DNA from: Margaritifera margaritifera
Taxonomy: Eukaryota > Mollusca > Bivalvia > Unionida > Margaritiferidae
Reading direction: 5' to 3'
Length of the DNA: 64,000 nt
Assembly (NCBI GenBank): GCA_029931535.1
Contig: JAQPZY010001621.1
Location: 2,580,001-2,644,000, forward strand
The notes below the pieces were generated by a model. That model did no database searches. It was given only the letters and a program-made list of their open reading frames with translations, and was not told the DNA's origin. Positions 11,695 through 22,059 of the stretch are shown piece by piece. The position numbers and the translations under genes are program-made. Every line of letters starts with the position of its first letter. Within the stretch, counting starts at the first letter, position 1.

Positions 11695-12354
11695 CTAAAA
11701 GCAAACAACTTCATTCTCATTTTTGTTCCTCTATGTATACGGATGAAATTTAGACTTTACAAAACATACTTGTAATGAGTACGCAATATGCTTTCATACA
11801 TAAGCAAACTGGAATAACCTGTAGATTCTTAAAGAAAAGTATCTGATTGAAAAAGAAATAGCATAAAACCTGATGATTATTCAATGTTCTAGCATTTACA
11901 ATGATTGCACACTTTCCTTAATAATGTAAACAACAGTCGGGTCAATTCACATGTCTAGTAGTGTCTGTAACCATTTGACAATATCAGCAATGTATCCAAT
12001 ACTAAGTCTGAGCTCATTGAATTCTCATAATATTTCTGTTTGAATTTACTAGTCTAATGATATGGAATGCAAAAATACTCAGTTTCAATTGCATATTGTA
12101 AGAAATCACTGAAAATGTTGCCTGTTATCAGAAATCTAGATGAAAGAAACTATAAATATACCAAAATATTACAAATTGCAGACAGACAATATGTCAAAAT
12201 TTAGCCTTACACATTAATACTGTAATAGGAAACATAATTTGGCTTCATTTTTTTAAAAAAAAACAGGGATAAAGTCATAGACAGTATAAAAAGGGGATAT
12301 TGGTTACAGACACTACAATTTAAGAGTGTGGTTTACCATTCAATACAAACTTAC
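11695..12354 (-). other. intron of the transposase gene
   Basis: A 660-bp intron bounded by CTCTG|GTAAGT (donor at 12354) and GCTTTTAG|GA (acceptor at 11695). Splicing joins a phase-1 exon end to exon 2 and gives a continuous frame with its own ATG. Two copies of the GTTACAGACACTAC motif lie inside it. Confidence 0.75.
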
Positions 12355-12864
12355 CAGAGTTGTTCCCAGAGGTTTGCTTTTGTCGTCTTCCCATGTCTTA
12401 GGGATGTACCATGGTAAAGAACAGAAAAAGTAATTAGGCAGCTTCTTCTAGGATAAGAAATTCAGGTTACATTGTCTTGTAGTAAATTACTCAAACAGAC
12501 AGTGCTGCAAGAATGATGCAATATTCAATCAAGAGAGTTATTGCATCACTTTTTTGCTCTTGGCTGCAGAGGTAAATAGATGATGCAACATTACATCACA
12601 TAAGATGGAACTTTCTATTGAGAAAAACAATGTTTTAATGACAAGTAGAACAATACTTTTATCTTTCATTTTTATACCTGTTTGTGTAGTGTCTGTAACT
12701 TTTTTTATTGAGTTGCTGTTTTTTAATGGTACAATACAGCACCACCAATTTTGGCCAACTTGGACATCACATGGATACACATGAGCCTTTGTAGGATTTA
12801 TACTTTTCCATAATGAAACAACAAAATTATTGCCATATAAACTTGTAAAGGTTACAGACACTAC
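11958..12864. repeat. subterminal motif GTTACAGACACTAC, four copies on the 5' side of the gene
   Basis: Exact copies are at 11958-11971 (minus), 12303-12316 (plus), 12686-12699 (minus) and 12851-12864 (plus). Together with the three copies at 8071-8788 this makes seven exact copies inside the element. I saw none in the main coding exon or elsewhere in the window. Confidence 0.85.
12355..12394 (-). CDS. transposase-like gene, exon 1
   Basis: The ATG is at 12394-12392, followed by 12 more codons (MGRRQKQTSGNNS) and one base before a consensus donor GTAAGT. With exon 2 it reads ...NNSGSKDKPEEDEQ. The start was chosen because it is the first ATG in the frame opened by the splice and the donor is strong. 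The upstream sequence to 12.9 kb would be the 5' UTR or promoter of the element. Confidence 0.7.
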
Positions 12865-12927
12865 AAAATTTAGAACTGGAAAGTTTGACAAAGAACAAGC
12901 TCTCAATCGAATATCTTGGCTAGCCAT
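12538..12927 (-). other. 129-codon ORF upstream of the transposase; coding status unclear
   Basis: An ATG-initiated ORF (MASQDIRLRACSLSNFPVLN...) ends 144 bp before transposase exon 1 on the same strand. It encodes no domain I recognise. Two of the repeated 14-bp motifs fall inside it (read as VVSVTF and VTDTT), so it may be an open stretch of promoter or UTR. It could instead be a small accessory protein of the element. Confidence 0.3.
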
Positions 12928-13455
12928 GTGATTTAAATGGTTTTACTACTTATTATAATATAAAGTCGAGTTCTAGATGTCAATAAAAGTTATAATGAAT
13001 GTTATTTTGTACAAAATGTTGGCATATAACAACAGATTAGTGTTTGAATTTCAGTGTTGAAACAAAACTTCTACTGACGGTATTTTGCTTATAAAATCCA
13101 TAATATTTTACCGATTTCTTTAATTCAAGAAGCAATATTTGCAGGATAGAATTCCGCATAAAACCAGACCAATAAATGCATAATTTCAGTATGATATTTA
13201 GAGAATTCTCTATTTTATATGCAAGCTTTTTTCGAGTGAGACTACATAACGCTCAAAAATGGCCATTTTTAGAGCTTGTTTCCATGCATATCTCAACAAT
13301 GGGTTACACTAACCTCTTGAAATTTTCAGGAAAGTAAGAGAGGTATATGCCAGGCTTACCAATCTTTAAAATTGGTTCATATCTTGTTTAATTTTTCTAT
13401 TTCATGCATATAACATGAAAATTCCTTTATCAGCACCAATACCGTGTTTTAGCCG

Positions 13456-14427
13456 ATAGCATATGATAAACCTACTTCTATAGCATATGATAAACCTAAT
13501 TCTATAGCATATGATAAACCTACTTCTATAGCATATGATAAACCTAATTCTATAGCATATGATAAACCTACTTCTATAGCATATGATAAACCTACTTCTA
13601 TAGCATTTGATAAACCTAATTCTATAGCATAGGGCAAAAATAATTCGAAAGCATATGAAAACTCTACTTCTATAGCATATGATAAACCTAATTCTATATC
13701 ATATGATAAACCAAATTCTATATTGTATGATAAATCTAATTCTACAGTATAGGACAAACCTAATTTGAGAGTATAAAATAATCCTAATTCTATATCATAG
13801 GATAAACCTAACTCTATAGCATATGATAAACCTAATTTTATATATCATATGATAAACCTAATTTTATATATCATATGATAAACCTAATTATATATCATAT
13901 AATAAACCTAATTCCATAGCATATGATAAACCAAATTCTACAGCATATGATTAACCTAATTATATATCATATGATAAACCTAATTCCATAGCCTATGATA
14001 AACCTAATTCTATAGCATATGATAAATCTAATTCTATAGCATATGATAAATCTAATTCTATAGCATATGATAAATCTAATTCTATAGCCTATGATAAATC
14101 TAATTCTATAGCATATGATAAATCTAATTCTATAGCATATGATAAACCTAATTCCATAGCCTATGATAAACCTAATTCTATAGCCTATGATAAATCTAAT
14201 TCTATAGCATATGATAAATCTACTTCTATAGGATATAAAAAAACGAATTCTAGAGCATATAATACTCCTATTTCTACAGTATATGATACACCTAATTTTA
14301 CATAGCATATGATAAACCTAATTCTGTAACATAGGATAAACCTGAGCATATGATAAACCTAATTCTACAGCATATGATAAACCTAATTCTGCAGCATATG
14401 ATAACCTGATTCTACAGCATATAATAA
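13456..14427. repeat. 24-bp satellite, block B
   Basis: About 40 units of the same 24-bp repeat as block A. They are regular at the transposon edge and more diverged from about 13.63 kb onward (TATATCATAT, ATAGCCTATG and TAAATCTAATT variants). The block ends at TAA (14425-14427), the target duplication of the following MITE. Confidence 0.92.
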
Positions 14428-14732
14428 GGCAAAAAAAAAATGTGTGTTTCCGGTCAGCCAACCATCCCTGTTTCTCATTGCTGACTCTAGTACTTTTTCC
14501 CCACCCGACATCCCCCCAATTGTTTTTTTTTTAAATAAAAAAAACACATTGTCGAAATTGATTTGTGCATCTAATTGAGCCAGTTTTGCCCAGTACTTTG
14601 AAGCGCTTGAAATGTTATTTGATTTAAATATAATGTTTAAAAAAAAAAAACCCAAAACCCCCCCAAAAAATACCTGCCTACTCTAATTTTAAAACCAGTG
14701 CAATAGGAAACAAACATATTTTTTTGGGTGCC
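14428..14732. mobile_element. 305-bp Harbinger-like MITE, TSD TAA
   Basis: The ends are inverted: GGCA plus an A-run and ATGTGTGTTTCC on the left, and GGAAACAAACATAT, a T-run, GGGTGCC on the right. TAA flanks both sides (14425-14427 and 14733-14735). Removing the element restores the satellite text ATAATAACCTGATTC, which matches the unit just upstream. A TAA duplication and GGC ends fit PIF/Harbinger MITEs. No coding capacity. Confidence 0.75.
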
Positions 14733-14985
14733 TAACCTGATTCTGTAACGTATGATAAATCTAATTGTATAGCATACGACAAACCTAATGCCACAGCATA
14801 TAATAAACACATTTCTACAGCATATGATAAACCTGACAGGATAAATCTAATTCTATAGCATATGATAAATCTACATTCTATAGCATAAGATAAACCTAAT
14901 TTTTTAGCATATGATAAACCTAATTCTATAGCATATGATAAATCTAATTCTATAGCATATGATAAACCTAATTCTATAGCATATA
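14733..14985. repeat. 24-bp satellite, block C
   Basis: Ten or so diverged units of the 24-bp satellite between two transposon insertions. It ends in TA (14984-14985), the target duplication of the next element. Confidence 0.9.
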
Positions 14986-16040
14986 CTGTGGTTACACTAA
15001 TTTTCATAGGCAGGCCAATTTTTGGGGATTTTGTTGTTGCCTCAAACCACAAATTTAAAGACCCAACAAAAAATTTGGCACATGTGATGAAGAAGCCCCC
15101 TGTCCATTTTTTTACTGAAAGATTCCTAGACATTAACAAAGCTATTTGATAAATCAATGTCATTACTGTAAACTTGTAATAAAATAATAGCTTTTAAATG
15201 TGTTTGCTTTATTTTAACCCTCTTCTGAACAATCAAAGAATTAGAAAGAATTTTATATTGTTTCAACCCACAAGTATCTACGTCGTATCAGGTAGCTATA
15301 ATGTCCACTCACTGCCTTAAATCAATATGTTGTGGGAAAAGGATAGCGAAAAACTTGAAAAAGCATAATGTATTGAAACACTAGTATTTTTGAAAATGAA
15401 GGAAAGCATAATAAATTATACTAGTATATGAAAATTAAATTGTATTACTTATTGAAATTGATTCTTTATTCAAGTGAAACTGTTGTTGAAAAATTTAAAT
15501 GCTCCTTAAAGCACATCTCATTTTATCCATGCATGTTTAATCCAAAGAACAACAAGACTGTAAATTACTAAACTATTGCTTGAAGCACAATTACTATTGA
15601 AACACTGTACATACACTCAATTCAGCACAGTACTTAAGTTCACATTTCAGTAATTTTTGGACAAATTCAATGAATCAACATTGTGTAAATCAAGTCTGCT
15701 CGCACACAAATGTTTGTCAGGTAAATAATCATGAAATTATTGAATCAAACAAGTTCAGCTTTCTCAAAGTCACAGATAATTAGGTCCAACTTCCACACAT
15801 TTTCACATGAGTCACAATTATCCATTCAGCATGAATCAGCTTGATTGATGAAGTTTTAAGGTTCACTAATACAGTACATTGATCTTCACCAGTGACATCT
15901 TCCTTTTCCCTGATGGTGTCCAGCAGCCTAGTTGTGGAAGTGTGATTTTAATTCTTCTTTGTAATCTTAATACCCACAAAAATTTCTTTTTTGTTTCAAA
16001 ACCAAGAAAACTGAGACCCACAAAATAAATGAAACCACAG
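14986..16040 (+). mobile_element. 1,055-bp TA-flanked non-autonomous element (CTGTGGTT ends)
   Basis: It begins CTGTGGTT and ends AACCACAG, flanked by TA at 14984-14985 and 16041-16042, with satellite on both sides. The terminal ~90 bp on each side are imperfect inverted repeats rich in AATTTTCATAGG / TTTTGTGGGTCTC-type text. There is no long ORF. TA duplication suggests the Tc1/mariner group. A second, inverted copy is at 45647-50690. I recall similar ends in mollusc MITEs. Confidence 0.8.
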
Positions 16041-16262
16041 TAATAAACCTAATTCCATCGCATATGATAAGCCTAATTCTGTAGATTATAATATAACTAA
16101 ATCTGTAGCATATGATAAACATAATCATAAACCTAATTCAACATCATACGATAAAACTAATTTTACATCATATTAAAATCCTAATTCTACAGCAAGTGAT
16201 AAACCTAATTTTATAGCATAATGATAAACCCAATTCTATAGCATTTAATAAACCTAATCTTT
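16041..16262. repeat. 24-bp satellite, block D (degenerate)
   Basis: Nine or so strongly diverged 24-bp units (AATAAACCTAATTCCATCG, CATATGATAAGCCTAATTC and others). This is the distal edge of the array. Confidence 0.8.
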
Positions 16263-17400
16263 TTCCATCAATAGAAGAACTGAATACATATTTCTTGTAA
16301 TGGAGATTTTGTTTTACTATGTAAATTAATTTTTAAAAAATGCACACTCACTGCATCTGTTGATCCACAAAGAAAAAAGAAGCTATCTAACAAATTCCCA
16401 AACAACCCAAGACCTGGGACTAAAACCTAGTATATTCTATATCTGCCAAGACCTTCAAATATGCTGCTTACATCTAAAACTTAACTTAATTTTAAGCACA
16501 ACCAACAAAGGTCTTTTTGATCCACACCTTAAGTATCTTCTTCTGTCTGTAAAGCTTTTCAGTGTTCTGTAAGTTAGTATTATCAGTTAAAGTAGTAGTA
16601 TACTGACAGCCAAGAGTTGGAGTATATTCTTTGTCAGAATTACTACTTGGCTACAAAAGGTGTCAGCTGAGTTGTGTCAGCCTATCTGCAGAGCAAAGTT
16701 TGATTTGAATTGCCAAGAGAGTCTGAGGTATACACAACAGTGTGTCACCACTGATTATGTGACACTGTGACTAGAAGCTCTGTACTGCACGCATGTTGGC
16801 ATGTGTTCTTTTGAGTGCTGGCAGCAGTAGATAGGCCAGGTGATAACTAATATTGAAAGTATTGACATTTACTGATGCCATTTAGTTATGAAGCAACTGA
16901 TTTATCTGAGAGATTATTTTACATCCTAGCTGTGAATCTGAGTAAGATATCTGCACTTTTTCACACTGACAAAATAGTATGTGTCCCAGGCAAGCCACTT
17001 ACAAATTTTATTTAACCCAACTAAGCATTTCACTTGTTCTGCATGTTGAGCTATGCGTTTTTACCAACCCTTTTATGTATATCCCAATTAGAGTGGTCTC
17101 TTGAATCAATTTTTTTTTATCATACAATTGCATTTACACAACAACATGAATGGGAACATATTCACTGAAAGTCATTCAAATCAAACCCACTAATATAACT
17201 GAAAAATAGGGTTATCATATATTTTGAAAAGGTCATGCTCTGCTTTTGATTAACAAGATTACACAGTGAAAACATGCTATAAATATACTAATATGCTTTG
17301 AAACAAATTAAATCTTAAAATGGCAATAATGTCAACACTTGAGAGTAAAATATTGAACTTAATAATTCTACTGGCTGAAAAGAATTTCCATGAATCCAAG
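16263..17400. other. intron 3 of PSMB2, no gene seen
   Basis: AT-rich single-copy-looking sequence. The 70-codon plus-strand ORF at 16360-16572 has no recognisable feature. Confidence 0.45.
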
Positions 17401-18200
17401 ATAATTTTTTTCTTTTACATTACTGAGTGTTGAAACCATCTATGATATTCTTCAGCAATGACAAGATTTTAAAGACAGTCACCATGGTGGCCATACTTGG
17501 TTGCAAGATCAGAACCATTTTCATTTAGGACAAACTAGACATCATAATATGGCCATCCATTAAGAAAGAGTAGTGATACTATGGTTTTCAAGATGACCAC
17601 CATGGTGGCCATACTTAATGTCAGATTGGCATCGTTTTCATTTAGGACCAACTAGACACCATAAAATGTTTTCTGGTGAAAAGCCCATGTAGATATGACT
17701 TTCTGTTTAGAAGAAATAGCAATAAGAAGACTTTCAAGATGGCTGTCATGGTGGCCATATTGGATCTCCGATTGGCACCATTTTCATTTAGGACCATCCA
17801 TACATCATAAAAAATCTTTTGGTGAAACCGGATGTTGATATGACATTCCATTCAGAAGGACAAAGAATTTCAAGATGGTTCAAGATGGCTGCCATGATGG
17901 ACATACTGGAGGGCAGATTGGCACCAATTTCATTGAGGACCAACTAGACATGATAAGAAGTCTTTTATTGAAAACCCCCTGTTGATATGACCATCCATGC
18001 AGGAGAAGTAGTGATAAGATTTTCAAGCTGCCCATATTGGATGTCCAAGCAGCACCATTTTTATTTAGGACCAAGTAGTCCTTGGGATGAACATTTGTGC
18101 AAAGTTTCATGGCCTCCTCCACATAGTTTAGAAGTTGCGATAACAAACTTGTGCTAATGAAAGGACGATGGACAGCAGGCTATCCCATAAGCTCTTCTGG
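17400..18200. repeat. ~145-bp tandem array, copy 2
   Basis: About five units with CAAGATGGCTGCCATG/GGTGGCCATA and (G)GCACCATTTTCATTTAGGACCA near 17511, 17627, 17773, 17918 and 18045. It ends with AACAAACTTGTGCTAAT, GGACGATGGACAGCAGG and AAGCTCTTCTGG, matching the end of copy 1. It abuts PSMB2 exon 3, with its tail within about 40 bp of the donor. Confidence 0.8.
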
Positions 18201-18237
18201 TCTATGTCTAGTATAACTAATAAATTTGGTTACTTAC

Positions 18238-18308
18238 ACTACTTCTGAGGTAGTCTGCCAAGTTTTTCCTGGTAAAGTTGGCAGCAGCATGTGGGGACAA
18301 ATCATAAC
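18238..18308 (-). CDS. PSMB2: PSMB2 exon 3
   Basis: 71 nt encoding the end of a glycine codon and YDLSPHAAANFTRKNLADY plus LRSS. This is the segment that in animal PSMB2 reads [21 protein letters not shown]. The acceptor is TTTTCAG|GT at 18309 and the donor is AGT|GTAAGTAA at 18237. It is phase 1 on entry and phase 0 on exit, matching exons 2 and 4. Confidence 0.95.
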
Positions 18309-21300
18309 CTGAAAATACATGTAATATTCATAGTCATCATTAAACTCGCCAATTAATCATGAATCTTTACTATGATTTAATGAATAAACATGGTAGTTGG
18401 GTGCCTACTAATAACTAGAATTCTGCAGTATGATATGGTCCCTCACTAAAGAGCCCCCCTGTATACTGATGCTCCACTTATAATGCAGGTATGGTAATGG
18501 ATCCCATTAAATTGGTAAAATCTTGTTTTATCATCGCTACTTAATTTATTTTACTTTATTTTAGTTCTTGGATCACGAGAACCAGTTATAATGTGATTTC
18601 ACATCACTGAATACTCTATATTTGTGTTTAATAGCACAATCAGGACACAGCCTTGTTGGAACATCTCTCAGTAGAAGGCTCCCCCACTTATAACACAGGT
18701 CACTTTTATGACTCCATGAATAGCATTATAAAGAGGGAGCTATGTCGCTCCACGCTCTTCTCCACCCCATAACAGCCCATCCCTTGTCAAACACAAAAAA
18801 CAAATCTTGAATGCACATAAGTACAGAGTATTTAATTTTTGAAGTGGAGTAAATGTATATAACTTAGAGGTTCAGTGTTCTCAATAATTTTTAAGATTTG
18901 AATCTGCGGCATCCCCCAACACATTCACTGGAGCACCTTAAATGCTGCAGGTGTTCCACTTGTATGTGATTACACAGGTGAACTTCAAGACCTCTGTTCA
19001 CAACACTCACAAAATTACCCTTATTTTTTATCTTCGGTGCAAGAAAGTTCCCTCCATGGCACCAAAAAAGACTTAAGAAAATAAAGATAAAAGATCATCA
19101 CAGCTCATTTTTACTGCATCGAGCATATCCACAAGCTTACGGAACAGAGTGTGTGCATTGTCAAAAAAGCATAATATAATCAATTTCATTTTCTGACAGA
19201 AATGTGTTACTGATTTTGATTAGCTTGGCCATCAATCAAGAGCACATAGTCAATGATCATGGATTGAAAATATAAAGGTGAGATAATGAAGTCTCCAGCA
19301 AAAACACTGCTGCATTTATTTCCAAAGAAGTGTACTGTGAGGAAAAAATGTAAACTAAAATGTCCAAAATAAATTCGGGAGGGGAATTGTTACTCGAGCA
19401 TGGAAAATTCAAATACCAGGATGGAAGGCTTGTGACAGATGAAACTGATAATGATCACATGCTCACAGTATTTGGATTTATTTATTTTGGCAATAAATAT
19501 TACCTTTTTCAACATTATAAACTTTGAAACTGTTGCCACTGAGTCAGTCTATATCACAGTTTGCTTCAATTTCCTTGTCCACTATTATAACCATGTCCTA
19601 AAAAGTGGACACAATAATTTTAGCTAAGAATGAAACTAGAAAACTGTGCTGTAACTCTACAACACCCATGTCAAAGCATATAATGCTGAAAAACTGAATA
19701 CTTTTTGCAGAAATTATTAAATCCTCGACCCAAGTGCCTGTGATAAGATGTGTTTGAATATCTTGAATAAACAAGAAACAGATGAGGATATTTGCAACCA
19801 GTTTCTTTTTAAATGATCCCACTTTAAGACCTGATAGGGGCAATTGGGCCAAACTTTTTCCACTTCTAGAATGAACACTGTATAACATTTATTCAAAAGT
19901 GTCCCCATGCTCAAAATTCTAATATTGTTGTGTATATCTACAGACAAACCTAATTGCATCCCAGGGTATAAAGTCTATATTCTTGTTTGATGCAGGAGGA
20001 GTTAAGTTAAATTACAATTCTGGCAGAACAAGTCCTATTCAGAAAAAATTCATACAAAGTTTCATAAAAACTAGTGCAGTATTTGTTGTCTTTTTTGAAA
20101 AGATATTAACAGTGTTCTCCACAGGCTTTTATAGGTCATCAGGTCCAACAAGCTTAAAAAAAATACTCCTGGTAAGCAACAACCCTCAAATCTTGTGACA
20201 ACCTTTGATTTCAATAGCGATATTACCTTGAATGTACATAAACACTATTTAACTACCTTCAGGGCATTTCACCTGAATTGTCTTTTATGTTTTGCATGTA
20301 ATTGGCCTAAAATGATAGCTGTTCCTATAATGATGTACAAAGGTGATAACTGACAGATATCATTCAGCTTATGGTGTTAATAAGTGTGTTCCAAAACTTT
20401 GCCAGTTACCTATTTTCCCTTGCAACAAATACTGCTACTCATCACCTTTTTCCTAATAAAGTAGCATGCCACATGTTTAAAATTACATCTGGAAAAATTA
20501 TAAGCACGTTTTGGTCAACTTCATGTCAAAAATATGTCAGAAATATGAACATACAGAGGAATTTTAAACTCATGTGTCCAAATATGCCTATTTTCAGAGT
20601 TATGCCAAAAACGTGTGGTTCCTGTAACATGACTTGCACTATTTTAATGGCCCTGACCCTGTAATTTTTTATCATGCATGCACAAAGAAATTCAAAATCG
20701 GTACCAATCATGCCCCGTTTGTTCACCTCCGAAATGATAACTTTAGATTGGAAACTGTGACATGAACAAATACAAGGTAGAAACAAAAGTAATTTTCAAA
20801 AATGTGTATGGACCTTCCTACCCTATTTTATTTCACAACAATTTGAATTAGATTTAGATTGTAACCATTTGCTGAAAAATATTATGTACAACAGCTGATG
20901 CCTGGATCTAAAGACAAAATAACTCAAACATCCCATACCTTCTTTTCTTACTATTTGTGGTATTTAATTAAAATGAATGACAAATTTATTTAAATTTTGA
21001 CACAAAATTATGGATGATGATAGAAAACATTTCAATTTTGTCCTACTTCAAAAAAAAATATGCATGCACACAGGGTAAGTTCTTAGAGCATAACACAGTG
21101 GTTTACTGCATTGCAGCAAATGTTTCACTTTGACAATAGATATTTAAGAATAATCCATTCACAATATGGAACATACATGAAAGATAAAATAAAAAGGAGC
21201 TTGGAATCCAAACTATCAAACATAATATTCATTCTCTTCTTTTGCTCTTTTTATGCTGCATTTTGTTTCCTATTCTTGCTCATCACTATTAGAAAATAAC

Positions 21301-21603
21301 ATTTTAAGGGTTGTTTATTGAATAATTAATTGAAATTATATGTGTATTTTAATTCTAATAAGACAGAATTTTCTAAGACAAAAATAAGTTAGAAAAGATC
21401 TACATAAACGGAAAGTAAAACACCTTAACATTGAGGTTAATCTAGGGTAAGGACAAATGGACAGATGGACATGCACACAGATGCCAAAGTAATCGTTAGG
21501 TCAAGCTTCTGCCAAGACAGGCTCGACAACAACAAAAAAACTCATGTAAGCAATACCCATGTCTTGCCTAGAAATATTCAGAAGATATAACAATATTGCA
21601 AAC
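18309..21603. other. intron 2 of PSMB2 (3.3 kb), no gene seen
   Basis: Fragments of a dispersed repeat with CCCCCCTGTATACTGATGC and CTTATAATGCAGG text occur at 18.44-18.75 kb. Similar phrases recur near 28.5 and 31.45 kb. Otherwise this is AT-rich intron, and its short ORFs have no recognisable motifs. Confidence 0.5.
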
Positions 21604-21726
21604 CGTATCTCATTTTGTATAGTTGGACATTTTTGGCAATGAATTCTGCAAACTGGACAGTGTCTCCAGCTTCTCCTGTTACCAACATCAACAAGTTATC
21701 ACTGAGTTTGAACATCTTGTCATAGT
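21604..21726 (-). CDS. PSMB2: PSMB2 exon 2
   Basis: 123 nt encoding [20 protein letters not shown] then [20 protein letters not shown]. This is the core of the proteasome beta fold with the highly conserved [11 protein letters not shown] segment. The acceptor is TTTCAG|AC at 21727 and the donor is ATACG|GTTTGC at 21603 (GT present, otherwise a weak donor). Both splice phases are consistent with exons 1 and 3. Confidence 0.96.
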
Positions 21727-22059
21727 CTGAAACAGAAATGTAAACTCTTAAAAAACTATGATAAAGCTGTACATGTTCACTCAGTGACTATAGACCAGTA
21801 TCTGTTTCAAACAATCACTATTTTGATGGCAGAGTCTATAAGTATACTGTAGTTGACATTCAATAGTATGCATACTACTTATCTACAGCAGGTCAAAAAG
21901 TTGTCAACATATAATGAACAGTTAGTTCCTGGATTAAGGCATTTCACAATACTGTTAATTTTGATGTTGAATGGGGTGGCTGACAATATGCAGCACTGAG
22001 GTACACCCATCTCTTGAGGACTGCTTTCAGACTGGGTGCTACCTACCTTAACTCTGAAA

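Larger units (their letters stand above)
7884..13455 (-). mobile_element. 5,572-bp DNA transposon with 26-bp TIRs and 3-bp ATA TSD
   Basis: Perfect 26-bp inverted repeats occupy 7884-7909 (begins CGGCTAAAACACGG) and 13430-13455 (ends CCGTGTTTTAGCCG). The element is flanked by ATA on both sides. Removing it and one ATA restores an uninterrupted 24-bp satellite (CTTCT-ATA-GCATATG), which fixes both ends exactly. A second inverted pair, GTAGTCTCACTC, is at 7912-7923 and 13234-13245. The interior holds one large transposase-like gene on the minus strand and seven copies of GTTACAGACACTAC outside the main exon. The 3-bp duplication would fit PIF/Harbinger or CACTA superfamilies, but the target is not TWA and the ends do not start CACT, so I leave the superfamily open. 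It lies in PSMB2 intron 3. Confidence 0.93.

Noticed and set aside
7573..16262. CRISPR-like array of regular 24-bp units
   Set aside because: Units are head-to-tail without unique spacers, in a spliced eukaryotic gene. It is satellite DNA.
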